This document shows positions 50,744 through 59,222 of a stretch of DNA of 59,222 nt, one piece after another (the first letter of the stretch is position 1; the number at the start of each line of letters is the position of its first letter). The notes under the pieces are model-generated. The model was not told the DNA's origin. It saw only the letters and a list, made by a program, of their open reading frames with translations, and did not search any database. Origin of the DNA: Ga0074139 sp964515195 (GTDB taxonomy: Bacteria > Bdellovibrionota > Bdellovibrionia > Bdellovibrionales > Bdellovibrionaceae). Both the position numbers and the translations under genes were made by a program. Location: contig CAZETK010000013.1 of NCBI GenBank assembly GCA_964515195.1, positions 1 through 59,222 on the forward strand, given 5' to 3'.

Positions 50744-51647
50744 GATAGCTCCTCTTATTTTAGGTGGTAATGTCTTTGGCTGGACCATAGATGAAAAACA
50801 GTCCTTTCAATTACTGGACGCCTTTGCGGGTGAGGGCTTTAACGCCATCGATACGGCCAACTCTTACTCGAGCTGGGTTCCTGGTCATACGGGTGGCGAG
50901 TCCGAGACCATTATCGGCAATTGGATGAAGGACCGAAAAAACCGCGACAAAATGGTTATTATCACAAAAGTCGGCATGACCATGGGGGACGGCGGTTCAG
51001 GCTTAAAAAAAGACTATATCCTAAAGGAAGTCGAGGACTCTTTAAGACGGCTTCAAACCGATTATATTGATATTTACTTGGCCCACCAGGATGATCTCTC
51101 TACGCCCTTGGAGGAAACTCTCTCCGCCTTTGATCAACTCGTAAAGCAGGGAAAAGTTCGCTCCATTGGGGCCTCAAATTATACGGCGTCTCGCCTTTCC
51201 CGCTCACTTGCGATCAGCCGTGAAAAAGTCCTGGCCGAGTACCAAGTGCTACAGCCTGGTTACAACCTATATGACCGAGCTGAATTTGAGGGAGATTTAG
51301 AGAATCTTTGCACACAAGAAAAGATTGCCGTCATCACTTATTTTTCACTGGCCGCGGGTTTTTTAACCGGTAAATACCGATCTGAAAAGGATGTTAGTAA
51401 AAGCCATCGCGGTGAAGGCGTGAAAGCGCGCTACCTGAATGATAAGGGACTTCAAATTTTAAAGGCTCTCGATGACTTGTCGAAACAAACGGATGCGACT
51501 TTAACCCAGTTGTCTTTGGCGTGGCTTCTTCACCGCTCCTCTGTAACAGCCCCCATCGTCAGCGCCACCCGATTAGAACAACTTCAAGATATTTTGGCTG
51601 CTATAAACGTAAAGCTGACCCAGGAGCAAATAAAGACGCTGGGCTAA
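50709..51647 (+). CDS. Aldo/keto reductase
   Basis: A 312-aa (alpha/beta)8 barrel oxidoreductase. The catalytic tetrad is visible: Asp in NAIDTANSYSSW with Tyr four residues on, Lys in MVIITKVGM, His in IDIYLAHQDD. The NADPH-binding end has LSLAWLLHRSSVTAPIVSATRLEQLQD. It is closest to the YghZ/Tas-like group (RKLGLTGYEIAPLILGGNVFGW at the start). AAAGGAG is 6 bases upstream of ATG. It lies 17 bases ahead of pncB, so it is probably in the NAD salvage operon; substrate unknown. Confidence 0.9.
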   Translation: MQKRKLGLTGYEIAPLILGGNVFGWTIDEKQSFQLLDAFAGEGFNAIDTANSYSSWVPGHTGGESETIIGNWMKDRKNRDKMVIITKVGMTMGDGGSGLKKDYILKEVEDSLRRLQTDYIDIYLAHQDDLSTPLEETLSAFDQLVKQGKVRSIGASNYTASRLSRSLAISREKVLAEYQVLQPGYNLYDRAEFEGDLENLCTQEKIAVITYFSLAAGFLTGKYRSEKDVSKSHRGEGVKARYLNDKGLQILKALDDLSKQTDATLTQLSLAWLLHRSSVTAPIVSATRLEQLQDILAAINVKLTQEQIKTLG

Positions 51648-51664
51648 ATCATAAGGAGGTTATC

Positions 51665-53164
51665 ATGACTGTTCAAAATCGGATTTACCGCGAGAACCTA
51701 AGTCTATTGACGGACCTCTATCAAGTCACGATGGCCTATGCCGCTTGGAAAAACGGCATCGCAGAAGGATCTCATCAAACAATGGCCGCCTTTGATTTGT
51801 ATTTTCGAAGCCATCCTTTCAAGGGAGGATATGCTGTACTTTGTGGTCTGGAGTCAGTTTTAGATTTCGTTGAAGGCTTCCATTTTGCCGATGACGACTG
51901 TGAGTATCTGGGAACTTTAAAGGGCGTTGATGGCCGACCTTTGTTTGAAGTGGAATTTTTAAATTATCTTCGAAATCTAAAACTGCAAGTCAATATCGAC
52001 GCGATCGAGGAAGGGCGTGTGGTTTTCGCCGGAGAGCCTTTAATTCGGGTTGAGGGGCCCTTGTTACAATGCCAGCTTTTGGAAACCCCGCTTTTAACAT
52101 TGATTAATTTTCAAACCTTGATTGCAACGAAAGCCTCGCGCATGAGAGAGGCTGCGGGCAAAGACAGCATTCTTGAGTTCGGACTTCGACGAGCCCAAGG
52201 GATTGATGGAGGATTAACAGCCTCACGGGCCTGTTATGTGGGAGGAATCGATGCCACTTCAAACACTTTGGCGGGAAAGCTCTATGGCATCCCCGTGAAA
52301 GGAACTCACGCTCATAGTTGGGTGATGGCCTTTAAAAATGAAGTTCAGTCATTTGAAAAATACGCTTTTGCCATGCCCAACAATACTATTCTACTGGTCG
52401 ACACCTATGACACTTTGGACGGAGTGAGAAACGCTATCACGGTTGGGCTTAAAATGAAAAAGGCCAATCACAAATTACTAGGCATCAGGTTGGACTCTGG
52501 TGATTTGGCCTATCTTAGTACCGAGGCCCGAAAACTTTTAGATGAAGCTGGTTTGCAGGACGTCGCTATTGTAGCTTCCAATGAGTTGGATGAACACTTG
52601 ATTCAGAATTTAAAGCAACAAGATGCTAAGGTGAATATCTGGGGAATTGGAACCAAGCTTGTGACTGGCCAGGATCAACCCGCCCTGGGCGGAGTCTACA
52701 AATTGGTGGCTGTTAAAGAAAAGGACCATGAATGGGAAAATAGAATTAAGATTTCTGAACAGGCGGCCAAGGTGACAACCCCCGGAATTCATCAAGTGCG
52801 CCGCTATCGAGCCGACAATCTGTGGCTAGGAGACATGATTTACGATATCCGAACGGCTCTTGAAAAAGAGCCTCTCATGATTGATCCTATCGATCCGACT
52901 CGTCGAAAGCTATTTTCATCAGATTTGGAATTCGAAGATCTTTTAAAACCCCTCGTGCGAAATGGACAGGTTGTGGCCCGTCGCCCCCCTCTTGAACAAA
53001 TTCGAAAAAAGCGTGAGCAAGATATTCAAGGCCTTCATCCCACTATTCGGCGTTTTTTTAACCCCCATATTTATCCAGTGGGGTTAGAGTCCACCTTGCA
53101 CAAAGTGAAACATCAGATGATTTTGGACTTTCGCCATCATCAAAAGTTAAAGGAGTCTCCATGA
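51665..53164 (+). CDS. pncB: Nicotinate phosphoribosyltransferase
   Basis: 499 aa from ATG 51665 with AAGGAGG 6 bases upstream; a frame from 51521 is a read-back into the previous gene. NaPRTase features are LLTDLYQVTMAYAAW at the N-terminus, EFGLRRAQGIDGGLTASRACYVGG (about 178-201, quoted in part), GTHAHSW with the catalytic His, DTYDTL, and GIRLDSGDLAYLS in the PRPP-site region. It makes nicotinate mononucleotide from nicotinate and PRPP. It overlaps pncA by 4 bases (ATGA). Confidence 0.95.
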   Translation: MTVQNRIYRENLSLLTDLYQVTMAYAAWKNGIAEGSHQTMAAFDLYFRSHPFKGGYAVLCGLESVLDFVEGFHFADDDCEYLGTLKGVDGRPLFEVEFLNYLRNLKLQVNIDAIEEGRVVFAGEPLIRVEGPLLQCQLLETPLLTLINFQTLIATKASRMREAAGKDSILEFGLRRAQGIDGGLTASRACYVGGIDATSNTLAGKLYGIPVKGTHAHSWVMAFKNEVQSFEKYAFAMPNNTILLVDTYDTLDGVRNAITVGLKMKKANHKLLGIRLDSGDLAYLSTEARKLLDEAGLQDVAIVASNELDEHLIQNLKQQDAKVNIWGIGTKLVTGQDQPALGGVYKLVAVKEKDHEWENRIKISEQAAKVTTPGIHQVRRYRADNLWLGDMIYDIRTALEKEPLMIDPIDPTRRKLFSSDLEFEDLLKPLVRNGQVVARRPPLEQIRKKREQDIQGLHPTIRRFFNPHIYPVGLESTLHKVKHQMILDFRHHQKLKESP

Positions 53165-53799
53165 GAGCTTTAATATTGATCGATCTACAGAATGATTTTC
53201 TTCCCGGTGGCGCTTTAGCTGTCAAAAATGGCGATGAGGTCCTGCCCGTCGCCAACCGTTTATCAGCCCTGAAAGGAAAAATTTTTGACTTGGTTGTCGC
53301 AACTCAGGATTGGCACCCGCAAAGTCACGGAAGTTTTGCTTCTAATAACCCCGGACGAAAAATCGGCGAACTTTCTCAATTAGGAGGGCTTCCGCAGGTG
53401 ATGTGGCCAGATCACTGCGTACAAGGAACATCGGGGGCCGAGTTTTCTGACAACCTAGACCTTTCCTATGTGGATAAGATTGTCCAAAAGGGCACGGATC
53501 CTCTGATCGACAGTTACAGTGGATTTTACGACAACGGTCACAAGAAACAGACAGAACTAGGCCCTTACTTAAAAAGTCAGAATGTTAACGAGATCACCCT
53601 GCTAGGTCTGGCTACTGACTATTGCGTTAAATTCACAGCCCTCGATGCCATTCAGGAGGGCTTTAAAACGATCTGCGTTGTCGATGGCTGCCGAGCTGTC
53701 AACCTAAAGGCTGAGGATGAACGTTTGGCCCTAGAGGAAATGCAAAAGGCCGACGTGTATCTTACAACTAGTCAAGAGGTCATCCGCTTGGCGCTCTAG
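53161..53799 (+). CDS. pncA: Nicotinamidase
   Basis: A 212-aa isochorismatase-fold amidase. Catalytic Asp10 in LIDLQNDFLPGGAL, the metal-site DWHPQSHGSF (Asp, His, His), Lys in IVQKGTDP and nucleophilic Cys in GLATDYCVKFTALDA are all present. It hydrolyses nicotinamide to nicotinate, which the adjacent pncB product then uses. The overlap of the two genes supports coupled salvage of NAD breakdown products, useful to a bacterium feeding on other cells. Confidence 0.96.
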   Translation: MRALILIDLQNDFLPGGALAVKNGDEVLPVANRLSALKGKIFDLVVATQDWHPQSHGSFASNNPGRKIGELSQLGGLPQVMWPDHCVQGTSGAEFSDNLDLSYVDKIVQKGTDPLIDSYSGFYDNGHKKQTELGPYLKSQNVNEITLLGLATDYCVKFTALDAIQEGFKTICVVDGCRAVNLKAEDERLALEEMQKADVYLTTSQEVIRLAL

Positions 53800-53940
53800 C
53801 TCCAAGATTTCCTGAAGCTCACCTCAGCAGAATTCAGTTTAACCCTGTTGTTTCGTATATTGCATTTGCCAATTTTGACTTCACTCTTTAGCCTAGTGGT
53901 AAGCAAGGTTTTCCAGACTTTACAACAAGGAATGATTGAG

Positions 53941-55629
53941 ATGAGCCAGGATATTCTTGAACTCAAAGAACGTTTAAACCAACTAGAGCTAAAAATTCAA
54001 AACCTGAATCAAAAACATCAGGCTCTTATTGACTATATTGTGAAGTCACCGCAGTTCTCTGCGACCTCAAATTCCTCTGTGCCGAAAAGTGAGCCTACAG
54101 CTTCTAGATATTCTTCCCCCCAACAGTCGATACCGACAACTCCTCCGTATCCACCACCCGTGACATCTTCAGCCTTAAGCTCAATAAGTTTACTTCCCAT
54201 CGTCGGAGTTATTTGTTTCGTCTTAGCCGGAGTTTTTATTGTTCGTCTGGCCATCGAAACAGGCTGGCTAACAGGCGAAAGACAGCTCACCTTATTGACC
54301 GTGATGGGTGCCGGATTCGTGGCGATAGGACGGTATCTTAAGGGGGTGGATTCCCACTACCGCAGTTATTTATCTGCCACAGGTATCATCACGCTTTATA
54401 TGGCGGCCTACTCATCTTCTCTTTACTTCAATATCCTATCGCCTGGACTTTCCATGGTGGGCGCTATGGGTATCTCCGTCCTTTGCATGAGTTTATTTCT
54501 TTACCATCGTTCGGAAATCTTTCCTATTATCACCAGCGTCGGGGCCTACCTATCCCCGTTGTTATTAGGAGCTAAACAGGACTTAATCTTTCACGCCGGA
54601 TTCTTCATTTTGTGGGCTTCTGTTTTTTCGGCTGTTTCCACCTACTTCAAAACCAGAACATTAACTCTTGTGTCCAGCTATTTAGGACTCGGAGTTTTCA
54701 CTTTGCTTCATGCAAGAATTCAGGGTGCTGCCGACTTGGGAACTGTCATCTTTGTTCAAATCACTCAATTCGTCATTTTTGCCTACGGGGTGTTTCATTA
54801 CTCGATCCAGAACAACGAAGCCCTGAAAAAATCAATGGCTCTAGCTTATCTGCCAGTCCTGTTATTTTTTTACGGGACCACCTATTACTTCCTCGACAAA
54901 CTCAGTCCTGGATTGGCCCCTTGGCTCTCCTTGTCTTTTGCAGGCTTGATTTATTTTCTTTATCAAAAGGCCCGTTCCCAGATCCAAAACCTGGAAAGTC
55001 AAACACTGGTGCATGGTTTTTTGAGTGTGGTATTTTTCCACTCTGGATACTTGCAGATTCTTCCTGCCACCAGTAAGCCCTGGCTTCTACCGACTATATT
55101 ACTTTTTGGTTACATATCTGAAAGAAAAAACCTTTACCCTCGTCTATCACCGCTATTAAAAGGGTTTTTCTATTTAATCGGTGTTATTGAGTTTTTCAGT
55201 ATCACCTTCTCACTTTTGACTAAAAACGACACCTCCTCTTTGCTGCCCGCCTTTGTCACGCTTTTCGTGGGCGGATTTGCTTATCTAAAGGGAACCAAGT
55301 GGGTGCGAGAGAAGTCACATGTTTTCTTAGGCGTTTTGCATCTATTAACTATCCTGGCACTTTATCGATTGATGCACGATTGGGGATCTTTTGCCGTCTC
55401 ATTATCATGGGGTCTTTATTCTTTTACTATCTTGGGAGTTGGATATCGAAGCCGGGACAAAATCTTGTCGCAATCGTCTTTGTTAGTACTTTTAGTTTCC
55501 AGTTTGAAGGCCTTAATCTATGACGCTTCTCAATCGCCTTCCAGTGTGAGAATCTTAAGCCTTCTTTTAACCGGGGCCGTCCTTTATGGCGCTGGAATAC
55601 TGTTTAAAAAAATTCAGCAGTGGAACTAG
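53941..55629 (+). CDS. DUF2339-type polytopic membrane protein
   Basis: 562 aa from ATG 53941 (MSQDILELKERL), preferred over 53848. An N-terminal coiled coil (about 1-35, LKERLNQLELKIQNLNQKHQ) is followed by a P/S/T-rich linker (about 45-80), then about 14-16 TM helices beginning ISLLPIVGVICFVLAGVFIVRLAIE. This order, coiled coil then a TM array with GERQLTLLTVMGAGFVAIGRYL, is that of DUF2339 proteins. Function is unknown; some are linked to cell-envelope or surface-polymer processes. Standalone. Confidence 0.72.
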   Translation: MSQDILELKERLNQLELKIQNLNQKHQALIDYIVKSPQFSATSNSSVPKSEPTASRYSSPQQSIPTTPPYPPPVTSSALSSISLLPIVGVICFVLAGVFIVRLAIETGWLTGERQLTLLTVMGAGFVAIGRYLKGVDSHYRSYLSATGIITLYMAAYSSSLYFNILSPGLSMVGAMGISVLCMSLFLYHRSEIFPIITSVGAYLSPLLLGAKQDLIFHAGFFILWASVFSAVSTYFKTRTLTLVSSYLGLGVFTLLHARIQGAADLGTVIFVQITQFVIFAYGVFHYSIQNNEALKKSMALAYLPVLLFFYGTTYYFLDKLSPGLAPWLSLSFAGLIYFLYQKARSQIQNLESQTLVHGFLSVVFFHSGYLQILPATSKPWLLPTILLFGYISERKNLYPRLSPLLKGFFYLIGVIEFFSITFSLLTKNDTSSLLPAFVTLFVGGFAYLKGTKWVREKSHVFLGVLHLLTILALYRLMHDWGSFAVSLSWGLYSFTILGVGYRSRDKILSQSSLLVLLVSSLKALIYDASQSPSSVRILSLLLTGAVLYGAGILFKKIQQWN

Positions 55630-55743
55630 CTTCCCAACAGAGACCTAAGGGCAGATCGTCATTAGACAAAAGAATTTGACTAGCAACCCAGGGCCATGCC
55701 TAAATCTTGCTAAACAACAATATTACTCCATAAAGGATCTTCT

Positions 55744-56361
55744 ATGCTTAAACTGGCTGTTATTTTGCCCTTTTTGGCCTTTACTGCCCTTGCACAGACC
55801 TCAAGTAATCGAACCTCAGCTAGGAGCATTGAAAAACCTACTCTCGCAGCAGGAATGGTGACAGATGGCGTGCGGATTGGAATTTTCAAGGCGAATTATG
55901 AAGGTATTCTTAAGTTCTCCGGTCAGGTTAATAACTTAGTAAGCTATTCTGAACGCTTCACAGTTGACTTGGATACTTCCAATGGCCTTTCTGTTGGTTA
56001 TATCTCGGTTCCGGTTCGCTCTATTGGATATGATATGAGCGCTAGTTTAATGGAAGTTATCCTGAATGACCGATCCGCTAACTTAGTCCGAGTAAACTCC
56101 AACGCCACTTATGGATTTACAAAAAAACTTTATTCAAAATTAGGACTCAACTACAGCAAGTATGTTGGGCGTGGCGCACGAAATTTTGACGGCGACGTCG
56201 GCTATCAGTTTGGACTGGGATTTCAAGTGACACCCCGATTTGGCTTAGATCTTACAATGTCTGAAACTAAAATGGCTTATAATGAGCAGGTCGGATCTGA
56301 AAACTATGCTGTCGATTACCGTTTCCGTGGCCTTGAAATGGGACTGACCAGTACTTTTTAA
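55744..56361 (+). CDS. Outer-membrane beta-barrel protein (OmpW/porin-like size)
   Basis: A 205-aa protein with a signal peptide (LAVILPFLAFTALAQ). The mature part has alternating strands with glycine/aromatic turns (GVRIGIFKANYEGILKF, LYSKLGLNYSKYVGR, VGYQFGLGFQVTPRFGLDLTMS) and ends in LEMGLTSTF with a terminal Phe, the outer-membrane insertion signal. Likely eight strands. No specific family. Monocistronic. Confidence 0.7.
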   Translation: MLKLAVILPFLAFTALAQTSSNRTSARSIEKPTLAAGMVTDGVRIGIFKANYEGILKFSGQVNNLVSYSERFTVDLDTSNGLSVGYISVPVRSIGYDMSASLMEVILNDRSANLVRVNSNATYGFTKKLYSKLGLNYSKYVGRGARNFDGDVGYQFGLGFQVTPRFGLDLTMSETKMAYNEQVGSENYAVDYRFRGLEMGLTSTF

Positions 56362-56469
56362 GTGTTCAACGAGAACTGCGCCTATCAATCTTCACCATGC
56401 CCATAATCCCACTTTGCACCTTCTCACAGTTGGAAGATCAAGCGGAAGTTTCTGGTTATTCTTTATGGG

Positions 56470-57357
56470 CTATTGGGTGGCTTTCGGAGACTGGGGGACC
56501 TCGGCGGACTTGCGAGAATTCGCCGTATTAAATGTATTGAAATAGCGCTGGCACAAACCTGCCATGGATTGAATGTAGTTTAAGACCTTCAAAGACTCTT
56601 TAAATTCTGATTTTTTGATTTTGTTGGCCTTTTCCTGGGCTGAGTCCAATGCGCCAAAGAAACTGGTGAAAGTGTATTTTTTGGTGCTTTTATTAAAATG
56701 CTCCTCGATAGCTTTGATATTTCTTCTCGAATTTTCCTGATGACTGGCGGTATTTTTAATTGTTTCTTCTATGGAGTCCATTTGATTGATAAAAGAAGTG
56801 CACTGATTGGCTTGATCAAATAGCTTGGGTGAGAGTTTTCCCAGATTCTCGCAAGTGGGTTTATCAATTGTAAGACAAGAATGGTTGCCGTATTCAACGC
56901 CCACTAAGCCACCCGTAAACCAAGGGGCCACATCGTTAGAAGTGGACTCACAGGCTGTATAAGACTCGACGCCATCTTGATTAAAGGTCGTTGTCTGCGC
57001 CCCTCCAAGATCTGACCGGGGTGCTCCGTGGGCTTCGGCTTCTTCATAAGGCATAGATTCATCAATCCAGGCTTCCGTCACCCGGTGAACTTTGATTCCG
57101 GCAGGTCGATTCGCCCTGGTAACTTTGACAGAAACATGGCCAGCTGGCGTGTTGATGAATCCGCGATTCACCAAGAAAGAATCTTCATCTCCCCCGATCT
57201 TAACTTTTGCATGAGGGTCGCGCTTATGGACTGATAAACCTTTTTCGGATAAACGAACGTATTCTCGACTTTGGGGAGATAGATAAGTCGACAAATCGGC
57301 TGCTGAAGCTGAAAGGCACCCTAATATTAAACAAAATATGATTGAAAAATTTTTCAT
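56470..57357 (-). CDS. Secreted hypothetical protein with helical C-terminus
   Basis: A 295-aa protein. Signal peptide cleaved after SASA (residue 19). Residues about 20-165 are beta-rich, with VKIGGDEDSFLVNRGFINTP and ANRPAGIKVHRVTE. Residues about 165-290 are helical with five cysteines including VESYTACEST and CQRYFNTFN, and a coiled segment EETIKNTASHQENSRRNIKAIEE. No family recognised. Upstream 57358-57605 (248 bases) shows no supported gene. Confidence 0.65.
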   Translation of the reverse strand: MKNFSIIFCLILGCLSASAADLSTYLSPQSREYVRLSEKGLSVHKRDPHAKVKIGGDEDSFLVNRGFINTPAGHVSVKVTRANRPAGIKVHRVTEAWIDESMPYEEAEAHGAPRSDLGGAQTTTFNQDGVESYTACESTSNDVAPWFTGGLVGVEYGNHSCLTIDKPTCENLGKLSPKLFDQANQCTSFINQMDSIEETIKNTASHQENSRRNIKAIEEHFNKSTKKYTFTSFFGALDSAQEKANKIKKSEFKESLKVLNYIQSMAGLCQRYFNTFNTANSRKSAEVPQSPKATQ

Positions 57358-57611
57358 GGCTACTAGATCGGAGATCCATAAAGAAACCTGTACAGACCAA
57401 TCGGTAGTTTTGAGCTGAAAAGGCAGCCATAACTTGCTTCAACTGGGCCAAAGGGCAGCCCTTATAAGGGGTAACCCGTGGCAAGATTGCACAGATAGCA
57501 CGACCGATTCTTTGCCGCGCTGGATACGTGACCGATTTCAATAGGCATAAGATGGCTTTTTCAAGTTAGCCAGATCTTGGCATTTTAATTCGCGCCCGTT
57601 AAGATATGCTA

Positions 57612-58004
57612 ATGAGTGATACGCACAGTAAAACGATTGGTTATCTACTTTGGGGCTTCGGATTTCTAGGCGCACATCGCTTTTATTACGGCAAACAAAT
57701 TACTGGCGCCATTTGGTTCTGTACCCTTGGTCTTCTCGGCATTGGATGGCTTATCGATTTATTTCTAATTCCCTCGATGGATCGGCAGGCCGATCGCAAA
57801 TATGTGACCGGACCGATAAACTATTCAGCCGCGTGGTTATTGTTAACTTTCCTAGGTGTATTTGGCGCCCATCGCCTTTATATGGGAAAATGGCTCACAG
57901 GCATCTTATACTTTTTAACTTTCGGCTTCCTGGGAGTCGGCGTATTCCTTGACTACTGGACATTAAACGACCAAGTGGACGAAATCAATCGCCAGCGAAG
58001 ATGA
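57612..58004 (+). CDS. Tandem TM2-domain membrane protein
   Basis: 130 aa from ATG 57612 (MSDTHSKTIG; ATG 57606 also possible). Two TM2 units: LLWGFGFLGAHRFYYGKQITGAIWF and LLTFLGVFGAHRLYMGKWLTGILYF, each with the F-G-x-H-R-x-Y-x-G-K signature, then a DxW/LIDLF-type second helix. The duplication is seen directly. TM2 proteins occur in many bacteria and, by family knowledge, have no firm function. Standalone. Confidence 0.85.
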   Translation: MSDTHSKTIGYLLWGFGFLGAHRFYYGKQITGAIWFCTLGLLGIGWLIDLFLIPSMDRQADRKYVTGPINYSAAWLLLTFLGVFGAHRLYMGKWLTGILYFLTFGFLGVGVFLDYWTLNDQVDEINRQRR

Positions 58005-58060
58005 GGCACTACTTCTAAAGCTTCTTTCTAAGGTTTAAGATCTTCCCCGTCAATTTAGAA

Positions 58061-58109
58061 CCTATCGTAATAGCACCTCAGTACGAAAGAAGAGCTTTAT
58101 TGCGATAGG
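58061..58109. repeat. Imperfect inverted repeat after the TM2 gene
   Basis: CCTATCGTAATA-GC pairs with GC-TTTATTGCGATAGG around a 19-base loop, with one G-U pair and a 2-base bulge. It lies 57 bases past the TM2 stop. No U-tract follows, so it may be a regulatory hairpin or repeat rather than a terminator. Confidence 0.5.
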
Positions 58110-58186
58110 CTTAGTCACGCCTTCCTTTTTTACAAAGATCTCTCCTGAAGATGGGGGAGATCGTACAACTGTAGTATAAGAAGGCG

Positions 58187-58906
58187 ATGAGACTATTTAT
58201 GACTGTCGTTATGGTCACCGTTGCTCTGACTCTTCCGCAGATTTCACAAGCTGGCTGGGGGGATGTCCGTGCTTGTCTGAGCGAGCATGTTTTAGAGGCC
58301 ATAGCCCTGAACAAACAGCGCAAACCAGTCTATATGCAGCTCTCGCAGGGGCGTAGCCAGTCAGTTTCTGATGCCATGTTGCGGATGGAAAATTGGCTGT
58401 TATTGACCACGCCCTTTGCGGATGCATGGGCGGTTCCGTTTCAAGCGAAGGGTATCCCTGTTCTTTGTGAGGACTTTGTCTCTATGTTGCTGGTTCCCGC
58501 CTTCAAGGCACAGAACCCTGAGGGCCCCGATTCTCTTTACAACTTTCAGCAGCCCGACATTGAAATCATTAAAGATCGCCTGCTCACGCTCTACAAAGCT
58601 AAGTCCTACATAGACATAGCCGAGTATGCAGATTGGCTAGTTCAGCGGTTAGATCAAGCACCACGCTACAACTGCCTGGTAAAACATATGCTTGAGTCCA
58701 TTCATCGAATAGCAACCCTGACTCCTGTGCATGCGCGAAATGCACAGGAGTCAGGAATGCTCATATCTCCCGAGCCTCTATCTCGAGCGATTCTTAAGTC
58801 ACATATTCTGCTGCTTGATGAGTCGGCAAAAATTGATGCTCTGGCCGCCCCCTTACAAGCGGAAGGCTTACCAATTGTCTGCCAGGACGTACCCTCTATT
58901 CGATAA
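58187..58906 (+). CDS. Secreted hypothetical protein with internal duplication
   Basis: A 239-aa protein with a signal peptide (cleavage after SQA, residue 22). Two related halves: the first has VLEAIALNK and AVPFQAKGIPVLCEDF (about 83-98), the second MLESIHRIA and AAPLQAEGLPIVCQDV (about 220-235). Four cysteines are conserved as pairs. Between the halves the DNA contains a perfect 16-bp inverted repeat (58717-58755). I recognise no family. Downstream 58907-59222 has only one doubtful small ORF. Confidence 0.65.
   Translation: MRLFMTVVMVTVALTLPQISQAGWGDVRACLSEHVLEAIALNKQRKPVYMQLSQGRSQSVSDAMLRMENWLLLTTPFADAWAVPFQAKGIPVLCEDFVSMLLVPAFKAQNPEGPDSLYNFQQPDIEIIKDRLLTLYKAKSYIDIAEYADWLVQRLDQAPRYNCLVKHMLESIHRIATLTPVHARNAQESGMLISPEPLSRAILKSHILLLDESAKIDALAAPLQAEGLPIVCQDVPSIR
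58717..58755. repeat. Perfect 16-bp inverted repeat inside a coding sequence
   Basis: CCTGACTCCTGTGCAT (58717-58732) is the exact reverse complement of ATGCACAGGAGTCAGG (58740-58755), with loop GCGCGAA. Total length is 39 bases, exactly 13 codons, so the frame is kept (encoding LTPVHARNAQESG, roughly). A very stable mRNA hairpin is expected. Confidence 0.9.
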
Positions 58907-58992
58907 ATATCCAGACGATTGCCGATTGCTGGCCACATCGCATCTCCTGGCTGGGAGTCGAGTTTACTGAGCACGATTTTCCTTAGTAAGTT

Positions 58993-59124
58993 TTAACTTA
59001 TCGATCGCCCACTTTTTGTCACCCTGAGTCCAGTTGTGGTATAGCTTGAACGACTAGAAAAAGCTTCCTGAGGAAAGTTGAAAAACAATAACATAACAGT
59101 CAACGATAATAATACTCCACTCAT
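58993..59124 (-). CDS. Possible small secreted peptide (43 aa)
   Basis: ATG 59124 to TAA 58993. The N-terminus MSGVLLSLTVMLLFFNFPQEAFS looks like a signal peptide, followed by a short basic S/T-rich tail. It has no clear ribosome site and no homologue known to me. The tail may equally be a frameshifted or truncated gene. The rest of 58907-59222 shows nothing else I can support. Confidence 0.3.
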   Translation of the reverse strand: MSGVLLSLTVMLLFFNFPQEAFSSRSSYTTTGLRVTKSGRSIS

Positions 59125-59222
59125 GCCGTCTTTCAGCTTGCTACAGGTTATTCGTAGTGAGTATTAAATTTTATCGAGTACGGATTTCAACCAGCCTCCA
59201 CCTCCAATATTATATATAAATC

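Noticed and set aside
51521..51664. Extended start for pncB
   Set aside because: The extension reads through the aldo/keto reductase gene; ATG 51665 with AAGGAGG is clearly the start.
58077..58110. Text resembling the 23S rRNA sarcin-ricin region (AGTACGAAAG)
   Set aside because: The match is only a few bases and the surrounding sequence does not continue as rRNA.

Overview
This looks like a chromosomal segment from a member of the Bdellovibrionota (a Bdellovibrio-like predatory or scavenging bacterium). The assignment is inference. It rests on the high density of secreted peptidases and lipoproteins, two lipoproteins sharing an LF-x-N-C-(S/A)-P lipobox style (16510 and 39352), a non-flagellar-locus MotA/MotB pair, a CarD regulator next to gltX-cysS, an HD-GYP protein, and many small secreted proteins I cannot assign to a family. 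It is a draft assembly: one 10-N gap lies at 17582-17591, and I argue its two flanks overlap.

Layout. 1-3.4 kb: the tail of one CDS, two small hypothetical genes, then an NhaR-like LysR regulator divergent from a TerC/Alx-type membrane protein, with two palindromes between them. 3.5-11.3 kb (minus strand): a tight six-gene operon encoding a PEGA/TPR lipoprotein, MotA, MotB, a protein joining a FliF-like periplasmic/TM segment to FliG-like domains, a small beta-barrel and a 1122-aa Ig/NHL-repeat lipoprotein, with a perfect FNR-type box upstream. I read it as an ion-driven, envelope-spanning motor without rod, hook or filament genes, and it is the best candidate for an undescribed system here. 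11.5-14.5 kb: a two-gene secreted module ending in a RelE/HigB-fold protein with a signal peptide, convergent with a TPR-plus-HTH regulator whose start seems frameshifted in an A-run. 14.7-21.9 kb: a VAO/p-cresol-methylhydroxylase-type flavoprotein, a beta-helix lipoprotein, an M4-like metallopeptidase lipoprotein, small secreted proteins, a DUF3365 haem protein and a Tat-exported Csp1-like copper-storage protein. 22.0-24.0 kb: an AbiEi/AbiEii-like toxin-antitoxin module with a four-half-site symmetric operator and an apparently leaderless start, then 8-bp tandem repeats and an initiator tRNA.

24-43.8 kb: an MFS transporter, a large receiver-like protein, a NupC-type nucleoside transporter, the gltX-cysS pair, carD, a subtilase, recG, an HD-GYP protein, a kexin-like protease preceded by a separately encoded propeptide-like protein, an SRAP/YedK DNA-crosslink protein and an M3 oligopeptidase. 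43.8-50.5 kb: a three-gene operon (YiiX-like and DUF4105/Lnb-like cysteine-hydrolase-fold proteins plus a fatty-acid hydroxylase) and a metallopeptidase gene split by an in-frame TAA. 50.7-53.8 kb: an aldo/keto reductase with the NAD salvage pair pncB-pncA. 53.9-59.2 kb: a DUF2339 membrane protein, a small beta-barrel, a TM2-domain protein and small secreted proteins, one carrying a perfect 16-bp inverted repeat inside its coding sequence.

Functionally the window mixes housekeeping (tRNA charging, NAD salvage, DNA repair) with envelope machinery, secreted hydrolases and one defence-type toxin-antitoxin module. All family calls are from reading motifs; no database search was run.
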